In this document: positions 24,726 to 32,521 of the stretch, piece after piece
Numbering within the stretch: position 1 is the stretch's first letter
Layout: every line of letters starts with the position of its first letter
Origin: Actinomyces gaoshouyii
GTDB lineage: Bacteria; Actinomycetota; Actinomycetes; Actinomycetales; Actinomycetaceae
Length of the DNA: 64,000 nucleotides
Assembly: GCF_002072175.1 (NCBI RefSeq)
Contig: NZ_MVIV01000005.1
Span: 67,714 to 131,713, forward strand
Direction of reading: 5' to 3'
Notes under the pieces: model-generated
What the model was told of the DNA's origin: nothing
Seen by the model: the letters and a program-made list of their open reading frames with translations, nothing else
Database searches by the model: none
Translations under genes and position numbers: made by a program

Positions 24726-25460
24726 ATGAAGCCCTTCATCATGGTATCGACGCGTCCCGAGATCAGCGCCGCCGAGGACGAGTACGAGTCCTTCCTGTCC
24801 CTGGGCCGGATCGATCGCGCGGACCTGACCCATGTGCTGCTCGAGGAGGTCGACTTCCTCGGCTCCTTCAACGCCGAGGACGTCTCCGGCGTCCTCATCG
24901 GCGGAAGCCCCTACAACGTCTCCACGCCCGAGGCCTCCAAGAGCCGCTCCCAGCTGCGCATCGAGGAGCAGGTGAGCGAGTTGATCGCCGTCGCCCTGAC
25001 CAAGGGGGTTCCCGTCCTGGCCACCGGGTTCGGCCTGGAAGTCCTGGCCGCCCACCTCGGCACGGCCACGTCGGCCGAGTTCGGTCAGACCCTGGGCACA
25101 GCGGAGGTGTTCCTCACCGAGGAGGGGCGCCACGACCCGCTCCTGGAGGGGATGCCGCCCTCCTTCACCGTGCTCGTGGGGCACCATGAGGGCGCCGTGG
25201 GCGTGCCCGAGCACGCCGTGCTGCTCGCCTCCTCCCCAGACTGCCCCGTGCAGATGCTCCGGGTGGGCTCCTCGGTCTACGGCACCCAGTTCAATCCCGA
25301 GCTCGATGCCGACCGCTTCGCCCAGCGCATAAGCATCTACACCGACGCCGGCTACGGGCATCCCGGGCAGGTCGACGAGCTCCTGCGCGTCGTGCGCGGC
25401 GGGGAGCACGTGGCGGGCCGGATCATCGCCCGCTTCTTCGAGCACTTCGCCCGGGACTGA
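24726..25460 (+). CDS. Degenerate class I glutamine amidotransferase-like protein
   Basis: 244 residues with the whole class I GATase fold, but catalytic residues are missing. The nucleophile elbow reads VLATGFGLEVL, with Gly101 where the Cys of the usual GxCYG motif should be. The His-Glu pair reads GTQFNPELD, with Asn190 in place of His and Glu192 kept. The rest (IGGSPYNVSTPEASKS, LVGHHEGAV, SSPDCPVQMLRVG) is well conserved and the frame is intact, so it looks like a maintained pseudo-enzyme that binds a ligand or partner. The ATG follows TAGGGT by seven bases (leaderless). Convergent with the nucleoside phosphorylase. Confidence 0.8.
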   Translation: MKPFIMVSTRPEISAAEDEYESFLSLGRIDRADLTHVLLEEVDFLGSFNAEDVSGVLIGGSPYNVSTPEASKSRSQLRIEEQVSELIAVALTKGVPVLATGFGLEVLAAHLGTATSAEFGQTLGTAEVFLTEEGRHDPLLEGMPPSFTVLVGHHEGAVGVPEHAVLLASSPDCPVQMLRVGSSVYGTQFNPELDADRFAQRISIYTDAGYGHPGQVDELLRVVRGGEHVAGRIIARFFEHFARD

Positions 25461-25509
25461 CTGGCGGCCGCCCACGGGCCGGAGGCGCCCCCTGCGCTAA
25501 GCCCGCGGA

Positions 25510-26361
25510 TCAGCCCAGAGTGGCCAGAGCGGCCTCGATGACGTCGCAGATCACGACCGGCGCGGGCCTGTGAGCCACGGGCATCCCGACCGGCGGGGTG
25601 ACGGCGGCGCGGCGGCCCGCCGCCCGGGCGGCGCTACGACGGCCCGAGCCCGGGCGCGGGGGCGCGCCCGCGATCGAATCGACGTAGAGCAGGCCCGCTA
25701 CCTTGACCCCCCGCACCGCCAGGGCCATGGCCTCGGCGACCGTATCCATGACAACGACGTCGGCGCCGAGCCCCCCGAGGACCGCGGCCTCGGCGCGGCC
25801 GGGGCGCACCGGCCCGGGGACGAGTGCGGCGACGGCGCTGCCGCTGACGCCGTCGACACCGGCGACGACCTCCGTGAGGGGCTCATCCCAGGTGGCCTCG
25901 ACGGGGCCGGTGGCGGGGAAGAGAGGGGTGCCGGAGAGGTTGAGGTGGTCGCCCATGGCGAGGAGGTCCCCGAGCTGCTGGGATCCCAGTGAGGAGGCGC
26001 GGCCGACGAGGAGGGCGGCGCGAACGCCGGCGCCCGCGGCGATGCGGGCGAAGGCGGTGGTGCGGCGGGCGGCGCGGCCCTCGAACAGGCAGGTGCGGCC
26101 GCGGGCGACGAGCACGCCGAGACCCCCGCGGTCGTAGGACATGAGGGAGTCCTCCTGACCCGAGGAGCCGGGCGCGGAGACACCGGGGAGGAAGGAGAGG
26201 CGGACGCGGGAGGACGGGCGCCCCCAGGCGTCGTCGAGGTCGGTCAGGAGCGCGGGCTCGGCGATGACGAGCAGGTCGTGGCGGGCACGGCCCGTGGCGA
26301 GAACGATGGAGGCGCCTGCGGGGTCCTCGTCCCATGTTCCGGCGGCGGGGGACGTTGCCAC
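25510..26361 (-). CDS. Purine nucleoside phosphorylase family protein
   Basis: 283 residues of the trimeric purine nucleoside phosphorylase/MTAP family: phosphorolysis of purine nucleosides to base and ribose-1-phosphate. Supporting segments are MGDHLNLSGTPLF (substrate loop, like TDHINLTG), SYDRGGLGVLVARGRTCLFEG and VVMDTVAEAMALAVRGVKVAG (like STVPEAI in the family). The Ala/Arg-rich stretch GSGRRSAARAAGRRAA near the C-terminus is unusual and may be a disordered loop. Fits the salvage genes elsewhere in the window. Divergent from hrpB. Confidence 0.8.
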   Translation of the reverse strand: MATSPAAGTWDEDPAGASIVLATGRARHDLLVIAEPALLTDLDDAWGRPSSRVRLSFLPGVSAPGSSGQEDSLMSYDRGGLGVLVARGRTCLFEGRAARRTTAFARIAAGAGVRAALLVGRASSLGSQQLGDLLAMGDHLNLSGTPLFPATGPVEATWDEPLTEVVAGVDGVSGSAVAALVPGPVRPGRAEAAVLGGLGADVVVMDTVAEAMALAVRGVKVAGLLYVDSIAGAPPRPGSGRRSAARAAGRRAAVTPPVGMPVAHRPAPVVICDVIEAALATLG

Positions 26362-26601
26362 GGGGTCTCCCTCCAGTTGTCTCCGAGTGCTCCGGGTCCA
26401 GCCTACCCGTTCACGCTGTCAGGACCCTATGAGACCCGTCGCCGCCGTGCCGCCGGGCGGACCGCTGATCAAAGCCGGCGGCAGGGAGGGATCGTATTTC
26501 CCCTTCTCGATCGAGTTGACCGACTGGCGGGGCAGGCGAGCGCGCGGAGCGGCGCGAGGCTGCGGCCGAGTCCGCGGGGCGCCCTGGGGGACAATGCCCC
26601 C

Positions 26602-29600
26602 ATGACACCGGCCGATCGCACGAGTCCGGGCGCACCCGGGCAGGCCGCCCTCGAGGCGCTCCTGGCCTCGCCGCCCGCCCTCCCCGTCGTCGCCGGGTTG
26701 TCGCGGCTGCGCTCCATGCTGGCCTCCCCCGCTCCCGACGGCGGGGCGCCGGCCCTCGTCGTCACGGCCCCTCCCGGAACGGGCAAGACCACGCTCGTGC
26801 CGCCGCTCGTGGCGCGGGCGCTCTTCGAGGCCGGGGAGGGCGGGGCCGTCGGGCGCGTCATCGTCACCCAGCCTCGCCGCGTGGCCGCCAGGGCCGCCGC
26901 GCGGCGCCTGGCCGACCTGCTGGGCGAGGAGGCCGGAGGAACCGTCGGCTACGCGGTGCGCGGAGAGCGCCGCACCGGGCCGGACACCCGCATCGAGGTC
27001 GTCACGGCGGGCCTCCTCCTGCGCCGCCTCCAGACCGAGCCGGACCTGCCGGGCGTGGGCGCCGTCATCCTCGACGAGGTCCATGAGCGGGCGCTCGACG
27101 CCGATCTCCTCCTCGCACTGCTGCTCGATACGCGCGCGGGGCTGCGTGAGGACCTCACCCTCATCGCGATGTCGGCGACGCTGGACGCGGGTCGTCTGCG
27201 CGAGCTGCTCGGCGGGGCGACTGGGGGCACGGGCATCGAGAGCGCCGGCGGCGGAGTGGGGGAGGCCGGAGCGCTCGCCCCGCTGCTCGATGTGCCCGGC
27301 GCGCTCCACCCCATCACCGAGCACTGGGCGCCGCCGCCCACGACCACGGCGCGGCTGGGCCCGCGCGGGGTGCCGAGGGACTTTCTCGCGCATATCGCCG
27401 CGACCACGGTGCGGGCGCTGGCGGAGCACGACGGCGATGTTCTCGTCTTCCTCCCCGGCGCGCGGGAGGTCGACGACGTCGTCACCCGCCTGCGCCAGAG
27501 CCCGCCGGGGGCCGGGGGCAGCGCGGGAGGAGCGGATGTGCTGCCGTTGCACGGGCGGCTTCCCGCGGCGGCGCAGGACGCGGCACTGGCACCGAGCCCG
27601 CCGGGGCGGCGTCGGGTGATCGTGTCGACGAATGTCGCCGAGTCCTCGCTGACCGTGCCGGGGGTGCGGATCGTCGTCGACTCGACGCTCGCGCGCGAGC
27701 CGCGCCTCGACGTCGCCCGCTCGATGAGCTGGCTGACCACGGTGGGAGAGTCGCGGTCGGCGGGGGCTCAGCGGGCGGGACGCGCCGGCCGCGAGAGGCC
27801 GGGCGCGGTCTACCGGTGCTGCACGGCCTCGGACTGGGCGCGCGCAGCGGCCTCCCCCACCCCGGAGATCCTGTCCGCCGACCTCACCGGGCTCGCCCTG
27901 GAGCTGGCGGCCTGGGGCGCCCCCGGCGGGGTGGGGCTGCACTCGCCGGCCTGGATCGATCCACCGCCGGAGGCGGCGATGCGGGCCGCCGAGGAGGCAC
28001 TGGTCTCACTCGGGCTGCTTGAGCCCAGTGGGAGGGGCGGCGACGTGGGAGACGACCACATCGACACCGATGGAGGCCGGGCACCGGGCATGGGCGCGAT
28101 CACCCCGCTGGGCCGGGCTGTCGCGGCGATCCCGGCGCCGGCGCGTCAGGCTCGGGCTCTTCTCGTGGCGGCGGGCATGATCGGGGCTCGGCCAGCCGCT
28201 CGCGCCGCGGCGCTCCTCACCTCTGACCTGCGGGCGCCGGGAGCGGATCTGACGGCGCTGGCGAGGTCGGTCCGCGAGCGCCGGACGGGCGCGCGGAACG
28301 CCGGGCAGTGGAGCCAGGAGGCCGCGCGTCTTGAGCGATCGGTCATGCGCGCGCTCGCCGACGCGGGGGCCGCGAGGGGCTCGGGCGCGGCGGCGGGCGC
28401 CCAGGAGGCGCTGCGCGCCCCGGGCCACTTCAGTGCCCTGAGCACTCCGGGGACCGACGGCGCCCGGGCTCTTGGCGGCCTCGACAGGCTCAGCGGACTG
28501 GGCGGACTGGGCGGCGCCGAGGAATCGGTTGCGCTGGTGGCGGCGCTGGCCCACCCCGAGTGGATCGCGCGTCGCCGCGACTCGACGGGCTCAGCCGGTC
28601 CAGCGGGCTCGACCGGTCAGGCCGCGCCCGGTGGCTCTTCGCGTCCCGTCGGCCCCATCCCCGGGCGGGCGCGGGCGGAGGTCGCCTACGCGAGCGTGGG
28701 TGGCACGGGCCTGCGTCTGCCGGCGGATTCCCCACTCGCCTCCTCGCGCTGGCTGGCGGTGGCCGACGTCGACCGCTCCCCGGGCTGCGGCGATGCCCTC
28801 ATCCGGGCGGCGGCCCCTCTTGACGAGGAGGTGGCCCTCGCCGTCGCCGCGGATCGGCTCAGCGAGGAGGCCCGGACCATGTGGGCTGATGGCCGCCTGC
28901 GCACGGAGCGCGCCCGCTGCCTCGGTGCGATCGTCCTGGCCACCGCTCCCGGCCCGCCGCCGAGCCCGGACGAGGCCGCGAGCGCCGTCGCCCGGGCAGT
29001 ACGGGAGGAGGGCCTGGGAATCCTGCCCTGGAGCGACGGGGCGCGTGAACTGCGCGGCCGCCTGGCGCTGCTGAGCACCGAGATCGGCGAGCCCTGGCCG
29101 GCGATGGACGACGAATCGCTGGTGGACGCTGCCGAGACGTGGCTGGGACCGGCCGTCCAGGCGCTCATGGCGGGCGGCGGGCGCTTCGTTCTGCGGAGAC
29201 TGGACACGCTGGCCGCGCTGCGGTCGCTCCTTCCGTGGCCCGAGGCGGCGCGGCTCGATGAGCTCGCCCCGGAGCGCCTGGAGGTGCCGTCCGGCTCGCA
29301 TGTCCGTCTGGCCTATACGGGCGACGACGGCGAGTCACTGCCCCGCCCGGTGCTGGCGGTGCGGGTGCAGGAGTGCTTCGGCTGGGCGAGCACGCCGCGC
29401 GTGGCGGGTGGGCGGGTCCCGGTGCTCATCCACCTGCTCTCCCCGGCGCGCAGGCCCGTCGCGGTGACGGACGACCTCGCCTCCTTCTGGGCCCAGGGGT
29501 ACCCCCAGGTGCGCGCCGAGCTGCGCGGACGCTACCCGAAGCACGCCTGGCCGGAGGACCCGTGGTCCGCCCCGGCGACTCGAGGGACGGGGCGGCGCCG

Positions 29601-29613
29601 CTCCCGGGCCTGA
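26602..29613 (+). CDS. hrpB: ATP-dependent RNA helicase HrpB
   Basis: 1003-residue DEAH-family helicase. Walker A TAPPGTGKTT (55-64), TQPRRVAARAAARRLA (motif Ia), DEVH box ILDEVHERALD (157-167), SAT motif MSATLD, helicase C domain with STNVAESSLTVPGV and QRAGRAGR, then HA2-like and the HrpB-specific C-terminal domain ending in the family pattern GYPQVRAELRGRYPKHAWPEDP. It is about 150 residues longer than typical HrpB because of Gly/Ala/Ser-rich insertions (about 205-220 and 640-690). ATG at 26602 is chosen; an open frame continues upstream without homology. GACAAT six bases before it could be a -10. Confidence 0.93.
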   Translation: MTPADRTSPGAPGQAALEALLASPPALPVVAGLSRLRSMLASPAPDGGAPALVVTAPPGTGKTTLVPPLVARALFEAGEGGAVGRVIVTQPRRVAARAAARRLADLLGEEAGGTVGYAVRGERRTGPDTRIEVVTAGLLLRRLQTEPDLPGVGAVILDEVHERALDADLLLALLLDTRAGLREDLTLIAMSATLDAGRLRELLGGATGGTGIESAGGGVGEAGALAPLLDVPGALHPITEHWAPPPTTTARLGPRGVPRDFLAHIAATTVRALAEHDGDVLVFLPGAREVDDVVTRLRQSPPGAGGSAGGADVLPLHGRLPAAAQDAALAPSPPGRRRVIVSTNVAESSLTVPGVRIVVDSTLAREPRLDVARSMSWLTTVGESRSAGAQRAGRAGRERPGAVYRCCTASDWARAAASPTPEILSADLTGLALELAAWGAPGGVGLHSPAWIDPPPEAAMRAAEEALVSLGLLEPSGRGGDVGDDHIDTDGGRAPGMGAITPLGRAVAAIPAPARQARALLVAAGMIGARPAARAAALLTSDLRAPGADLTALARSVRERRTGARNAGQWSQEAARLERSVMRALADAGAARGSGAAAGAQEALRAPGHFSALSTPGTDGARALGGLDRLSGLGGLGGAEESVALVAALAHPEWIARRRDSTGSAGPAGSTGQAAPGGSSRPVGPIPGRARAEVAYASVGGTGLRLPADSPLASSRWLAVADVDRSPGCGDALIRAAAPLDEEVALAVAADRLSEEARTMWADGRLRTERARCLGAIVLATAPGPPPSPDEAASAVARAVREEGLGILPWSDGARELRGRLALLSTEIGEPWPAMDDESLVDAAETWLGPAVQALMAGGGRFVLRRLDTLAALRSLLPWPEAARLDELAPERLEVPSGSHVRLAYTGDDGESLPRPVLAVRVQECFGWASTPRVAGGRVPVLIHLLSPARRPVAVTDDLASFWAQGYPQVRAELRGRYPKHAWPEDPWSAPATRGTGRRRSRA

Positions 29614-29745
29614 GGACGGAGCGCCCCGACTCGCGACTCCGCCGCGCTCGCAGCCCGCAGGGCGCGGCGCCGGGGCTTGAGCGGGGACTGCCCGCCTCGC
29701 GCCGGCCTGCTGCGCGTCGGTGCCCGGGCGTGCCAGGCTGGCCCC

Positions 29746-30687
29746 ATGAGCGCGAGCGTGTTCCGCAAGGTTGATGAGGGGCCGGTCTCCACGGCGGTGG
29801 AGGCGCAGGGCCTGAACTGGCTCGCCGAGGCGATGCCCGACGGCGGCGCGCACGTCGTCCCGGTGACGCAGGGCGAGGGATGGATCGAGGAGCCGCGGCT
29901 CAGCCACGGGGGCACCACGGCCGAGGCCGCGGAGGCCTTCGGCCGCGCCTTGGCGGTCACCCACGCAGCGGGCGCCCCGTTCTTCGGGGCATCTCCCCCG
30001 GGATGGGACGGCATCGGGCAAATGGGGCGCTCGCGCATCCGGCTGCGTCCCCATGATTCCTCCGATCCGGCGGTCATCAGCCGACCGTGGGGAGCCTTCT
30101 ACGCCGAGGACCGCATTGGCGCCTACATCGCCGACTGCCGGGACTCCGGAGCGCTGAGCGAGAGGGGCGCGCGGGTGCTGGACAGGGTCTGCTCGCGGCT
30201 TGCCGACGGCGTCTTCGACTCCCCGCAGCCGGCGCTCGTCGAGGCGGGGGCAGCGGCGCGGGGGCAGGCGCGCGCGGTCTCCCGCACGCATGGGGACCTG
30301 TGGTGCGGCAACGTGCTGTGGGTGCCGGTCGGGGAGACCGACTGGGCGCCGTCGGGCACGGGGCTCGGGCCGCGGCTGACCGGGGGCACGGCGCGAGCGG
30401 CGGCAGCCGGCTCGGGTTCGAGCGGCGGCCTGCCGGGCGATGTCGGCGTCCTCATCGACCCGATGGCGCAGGGCGCGCACGCGGAGACAGATCTGGCAGC
30501 GCTGGGGATGTTCGGGCAGTCGCATCTCACGCGGATCATCGGGGCCTACAACGAGGTCTCACCGCTGGCCGCCGGGTGGCGCGAGCGGGTGGGACTGCAC
30601 CGCCTGCACATGCTCATGATCCACGTGTTCCTCTTCGGCGGCGGCTACGGGATGGAGGCGGTCAACCAGGCGCGCCAGTACGTGTGA
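29746..30687 (+). CDS. Fructosamine kinase family protein
   Basis: 313 residues of the FN3K/aminoglycoside phosphotransferase-like family, which phosphorylates fructosamines or ribulosamines on glycated proteins and amino acids. Shown by FRKV (N-lobe), the catalytic loop SRTHGDLWCGNVLW and the metal-binding DP in VLIDPMAQGAHAETDLA. A Gly/Ser-rich insert (GTARAAAAGSGSSGG) lies between catalytic loop and metal site. The N-lobe is shorter than in classic FN3K. ATG follows CAGGCT by six bases. Confidence 0.85.
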   Translation: MSASVFRKVDEGPVSTAVEAQGLNWLAEAMPDGGAHVVPVTQGEGWIEEPRLSHGGTTAEAAEAFGRALAVTHAAGAPFFGASPPGWDGIGQMGRSRIRLRPHDSSDPAVISRPWGAFYAEDRIGAYIADCRDSGALSERGARVLDRVCSRLADGVFDSPQPALVEAGAAARGQARAVSRTHGDLWCGNVLWVPVGETDWAPSGTGLGPRLTGGTARAAAAGSGSSGGLPGDVGVLIDPMAQGAHAETDLAALGMFGQSHLTRIIGAYNEVSPLAAGWRERVGLHRLHMLMIHVFLFGGGYGMEAVNQARQYV

Positions 30688-30767
30688 GCCGCTGGCGCCG
30701 CTCTGGGCGCAGACGGCACCACTGGGTGCGGAGCACGACCAGCGCAAAGCGCCCGACGAGCCACGAA

Positions 30768-30800
30768 TGAGGGCCCCGATCACGCGGATCGGAGCCCTCA
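30768..30800 (-). terminator. Terminator of tRNA-Ser
   Basis: On the minus strand TGAGGGCTCCGATC and GATCGGGGCCCTCA form a 14-bp stem with a T-G wobble and a five-base loop. It starts eight bases after the tRNA 3' end. Confidence 0.75.
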
Positions 30801-30808
30801 CTTACTGG

Positions 30809-30894
30809 CGGTAGCGCTGGGATTCGAACCCAGGGTGGCTATGAACCACACAGACTTTCGAGATCTGCACCTTCGGCCGCTCGGACACGCTACC
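30809..30894 (-). tRNA. tRNA-Ser, anticodon CGA
   Basis: An 86-base cloverleaf: acceptor GGTAGCG pairs with CGCTACC, discriminator G, long variable arm (GTGTGGTTCATAGCCAC) typical of serine tRNA, T-arm CCTGGGTTCGAATCCCAGC. The anticodon loop CTCGAAA gives CGA (bases 30858-30860 on the plus strand), reading UCG. CC follows the discriminator in the genome but not a full CCA. It stands alone with its own terminator. Confidence 0.95.
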
Positions 30895-30971
30895 TCAGGC
30901 GTCGAGGGTACACGCACGTGAGCTTCCGGCCCAACCGACCGCCCCTGCGACCTCCCTCACCCTCCCCTGCG

Positions 30972-31041
30972 CGAGACCGGTCGAAAATAGGAGCGAGACC
31001 GGTCGGCGGACCGGTCTCGCTCCTATTTTCGACCGGTCTCG
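30972..31041. repeat. Perfect 33-bp inverted pair of the GACCGGTC element
   Basis: Two copies of the dispersed element in opposite orientation: plus copy 30972-31004, minus copy 31009-31041, four-base spacer GGCG. The arms are identical over 33 bases. Within each arm GAGACCGGTC occurs twice, 22 bases apart. The minus copy lies 17 bases past the stop codon of the acetyltransferase gene. As RNA on either strand this would form a very stable hairpin, so it probably also terminates transcription. Confidence 0.85.
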
Positions 31042-31058
31042 ATGGGCGGCGGGCGGCC

Positions 31059-31643
31059 TCAGGAGGCCGGGATCTCGCGCAGAACCACAGCGGGGACTCC
31101 GCCGACGATGACGCCCGCGGGCACATCCCGCGTGACGACGGCGCCCGCGGCGACGACCGACCCGTCACCCACGGTCACGCCCTTGGTGATGACGGCCTTG
31201 GCGCCGACCCAGACATCGTCTCCGAGCCGGATGGGGGCGGGGTAGGTGGTGGCGCGGTCGACGACGGCGAGGCCGTGATCGAGGGTCGCCATGACGACGT
31301 CGTGCCCGATGAAGCAGCGATCGCCGATCCAAATGCCGCCCTGATCCTGGAAGCGGCACCCGGAGTTGATGAACACGTCGTCGCCGAAGTGGGTGTTGGC
31401 GCCGAAGTCGGTGGTGAAGGGCGGGAAGAGCCGCAGTGTTTCGGGCACCGGGCGGTGGGCGATCCGGGACAGCAGATCGCGGATCCCGTCGGGATCGTGG
31501 AAAACGGAGTTGAGCTCGGCCGTGAGGCGCTGCGTCTCGATGGCGAAGGCGCCCTGGAAGGCGCCCTCGGGAGTTCCAGGGCACACCGGCCTGCCGGCGT
31601 CGACATGGTCCAGGAAGGCCTGGAGGGTCATCTCGCCGCTCAT
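31059..31643 (-). CDS. Sugar O-acetyltransferase (LacA/MaaT-like)
   Basis: 194-residue left-handed beta-helix acetyltransferase using acetyl-CoA. A short maltose-acetyltransferase-type N-domain (about 30-60) is followed by FTTDFGANTHFGDDVFINSG and hexapeptide repeats (IWIGDRCFIGHDVVMATLDH, with the catalytic His in LDHGL) and VWVGAKAVITKGVTVGDGSVV. The acceptor is likely a galactoside or other sugar; the exact one is unknown. It lies between two GACCGGTC elements. Confidence 0.88.
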   Translation of the reverse strand: MSGEMTLQAFLDHVDAGRPVCPGTPEGAFQGAFAIETQRLTAELNSVFHDPDGIRDLLSRIAHRPVPETLRLFPPFTTDFGANTHFGDDVFINSGCRFQDQGGIWIGDRCFIGHDVVMATLDHGLAVVDRATTYPAPIRLGDDVWVGAKAVITKGVTVGDGSVVAAGAVVTRDVPAGVIVGGVPAVVLREIPAS

Positions 31644-31732
31644 TGAACTCTCCTCTGCCGCTCGCCGACCGCCCTGCCCTTATCCACCAGGGCGCACACG
31701 CTAATGCTACGCGCCCGCCTGTGGAGAACCGC

Positions 31733-31763
31733 CCGGTTTCGATGCTGTTTTCGACCGGTCTCG
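31733..31763 (-). repeat. GACCGGTC dispersed element, copy 3
   Basis: Minus-strand copy with the consensus spacer GAAAACAGCATCGA. The second half is AACCGGG, a two-base change. It starts 16 bases past the tadA stop codon. The flanking GCCTGTGGAGAACCG just to the left is shared with the copy at 39837-39867, so the repeat unit extends to about 46 bp in these two. Confidence 0.8.
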
Positions 31764-31779
31764 ACGAAATGAGAGAGGT

Positions 31780-32307
31780 TCAGCGGCGGGGGGCGAAGAA
31801 GTCCTGGAGGAGGGCGGCAGAGGCCTCGGCACGCAGCCCGGCGACGACCTCTACCCGATGGTTCGCCCGGGGGTCGCGCAGCACGTCGCGGATCGAGCCG
31901 CAGGCCCCGGTGCGCGACTCCCAGGCGGCCAGCACCACGCGGGCGAGCCTCGCCAGTTGGATCGCACCGGCGCACATGGTGCAGGGCTCCAACGTCACAA
32001 CCAGCGAGCAGCCGTCCAGGTGGGAGTCGCCCAGTACCTTCCCGGCAGCGCGCAGGGCCCGGATCTCGGCGTGGGCGGTCGGGTCGCACTCGGTCCGGCG
32101 GGCGTTGGCCGCCCCGGCGAGGACCTCGCCGCCGGCATCCAGGACGACGGCGCCCACGGGCACCTCCCCGGCCCGCGCGGCCCCCTCCGCCAGGGCGAGT
32201 GCGCGGTCCATCGCGGCGCCGTAGCGCTCCTCCAGGAGCGCCGGGCACCGGGTGCCCGAAGCGGCCCCGGCGAGAGCGCGGGGCGTGGGCGAGGATGGAT
32301 CGGTCAC
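31780..32307 (-). CDS. tadA: tRNA adenosine deaminase TadA
   Basis: 175 residues. It converts A34 to inosine in tRNA-Arg(ACG). The zinc/catalytic motifs are HAEIRAL (His79, Glu81) and PCTMCAGA (Cys109, Cys112), with EVPVGAVVLD at the N-terminal part of the fold and the tRNA-contact region RVVLAAWESRTGACGS. GTG at 32307 is preceded by GGGAGG; starting at the internal ATG (residue 33) would also leave the fold complete. The end FFAPRR fits TadA. Confidence 0.9.
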   Translation of the reverse strand: MTDPSSPTPRALAGAASGTRCPALLEERYGAAMDRALALAEGAARAGEVPVGAVVLDAGGEVLAGAANARRTECDPTAHAEIRALRAAGKVLGDSHLDGCSLVVTLEPCTMCAGAIQLARLARVVLAAWESRTGACGSIRDVLRDPRANHRVEVVAGLRAEASAALLQDFFAPRR

Positions 32308-32521
32308 GCCCCAAGCCTCCCACAAGCCGCAGGACCCGCCGGCGCGCGATCGCCGCTCGCGCTGCCCGCGCCGCCCCGCCCCCTCGACGGCGGTGCTCCC
32401 ATCGCCGCCACCTCGGACCGTCATCGCTCCGATCTGCCATTCCCAGGATCCTCCCAGCATCGGGAGGGTGAATGACCTACAGACGTGACGCCTTTGGGAC
32501 TCGGGGAGAAGGAGACAGCAA

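Noticed and set aside
30972-31041. CRISPR repeat or insertion-sequence ends
   Set aside because: No regular spacer array, no cas or transposase genes, and the copies are single units scattered over 25 kb at gene ends.
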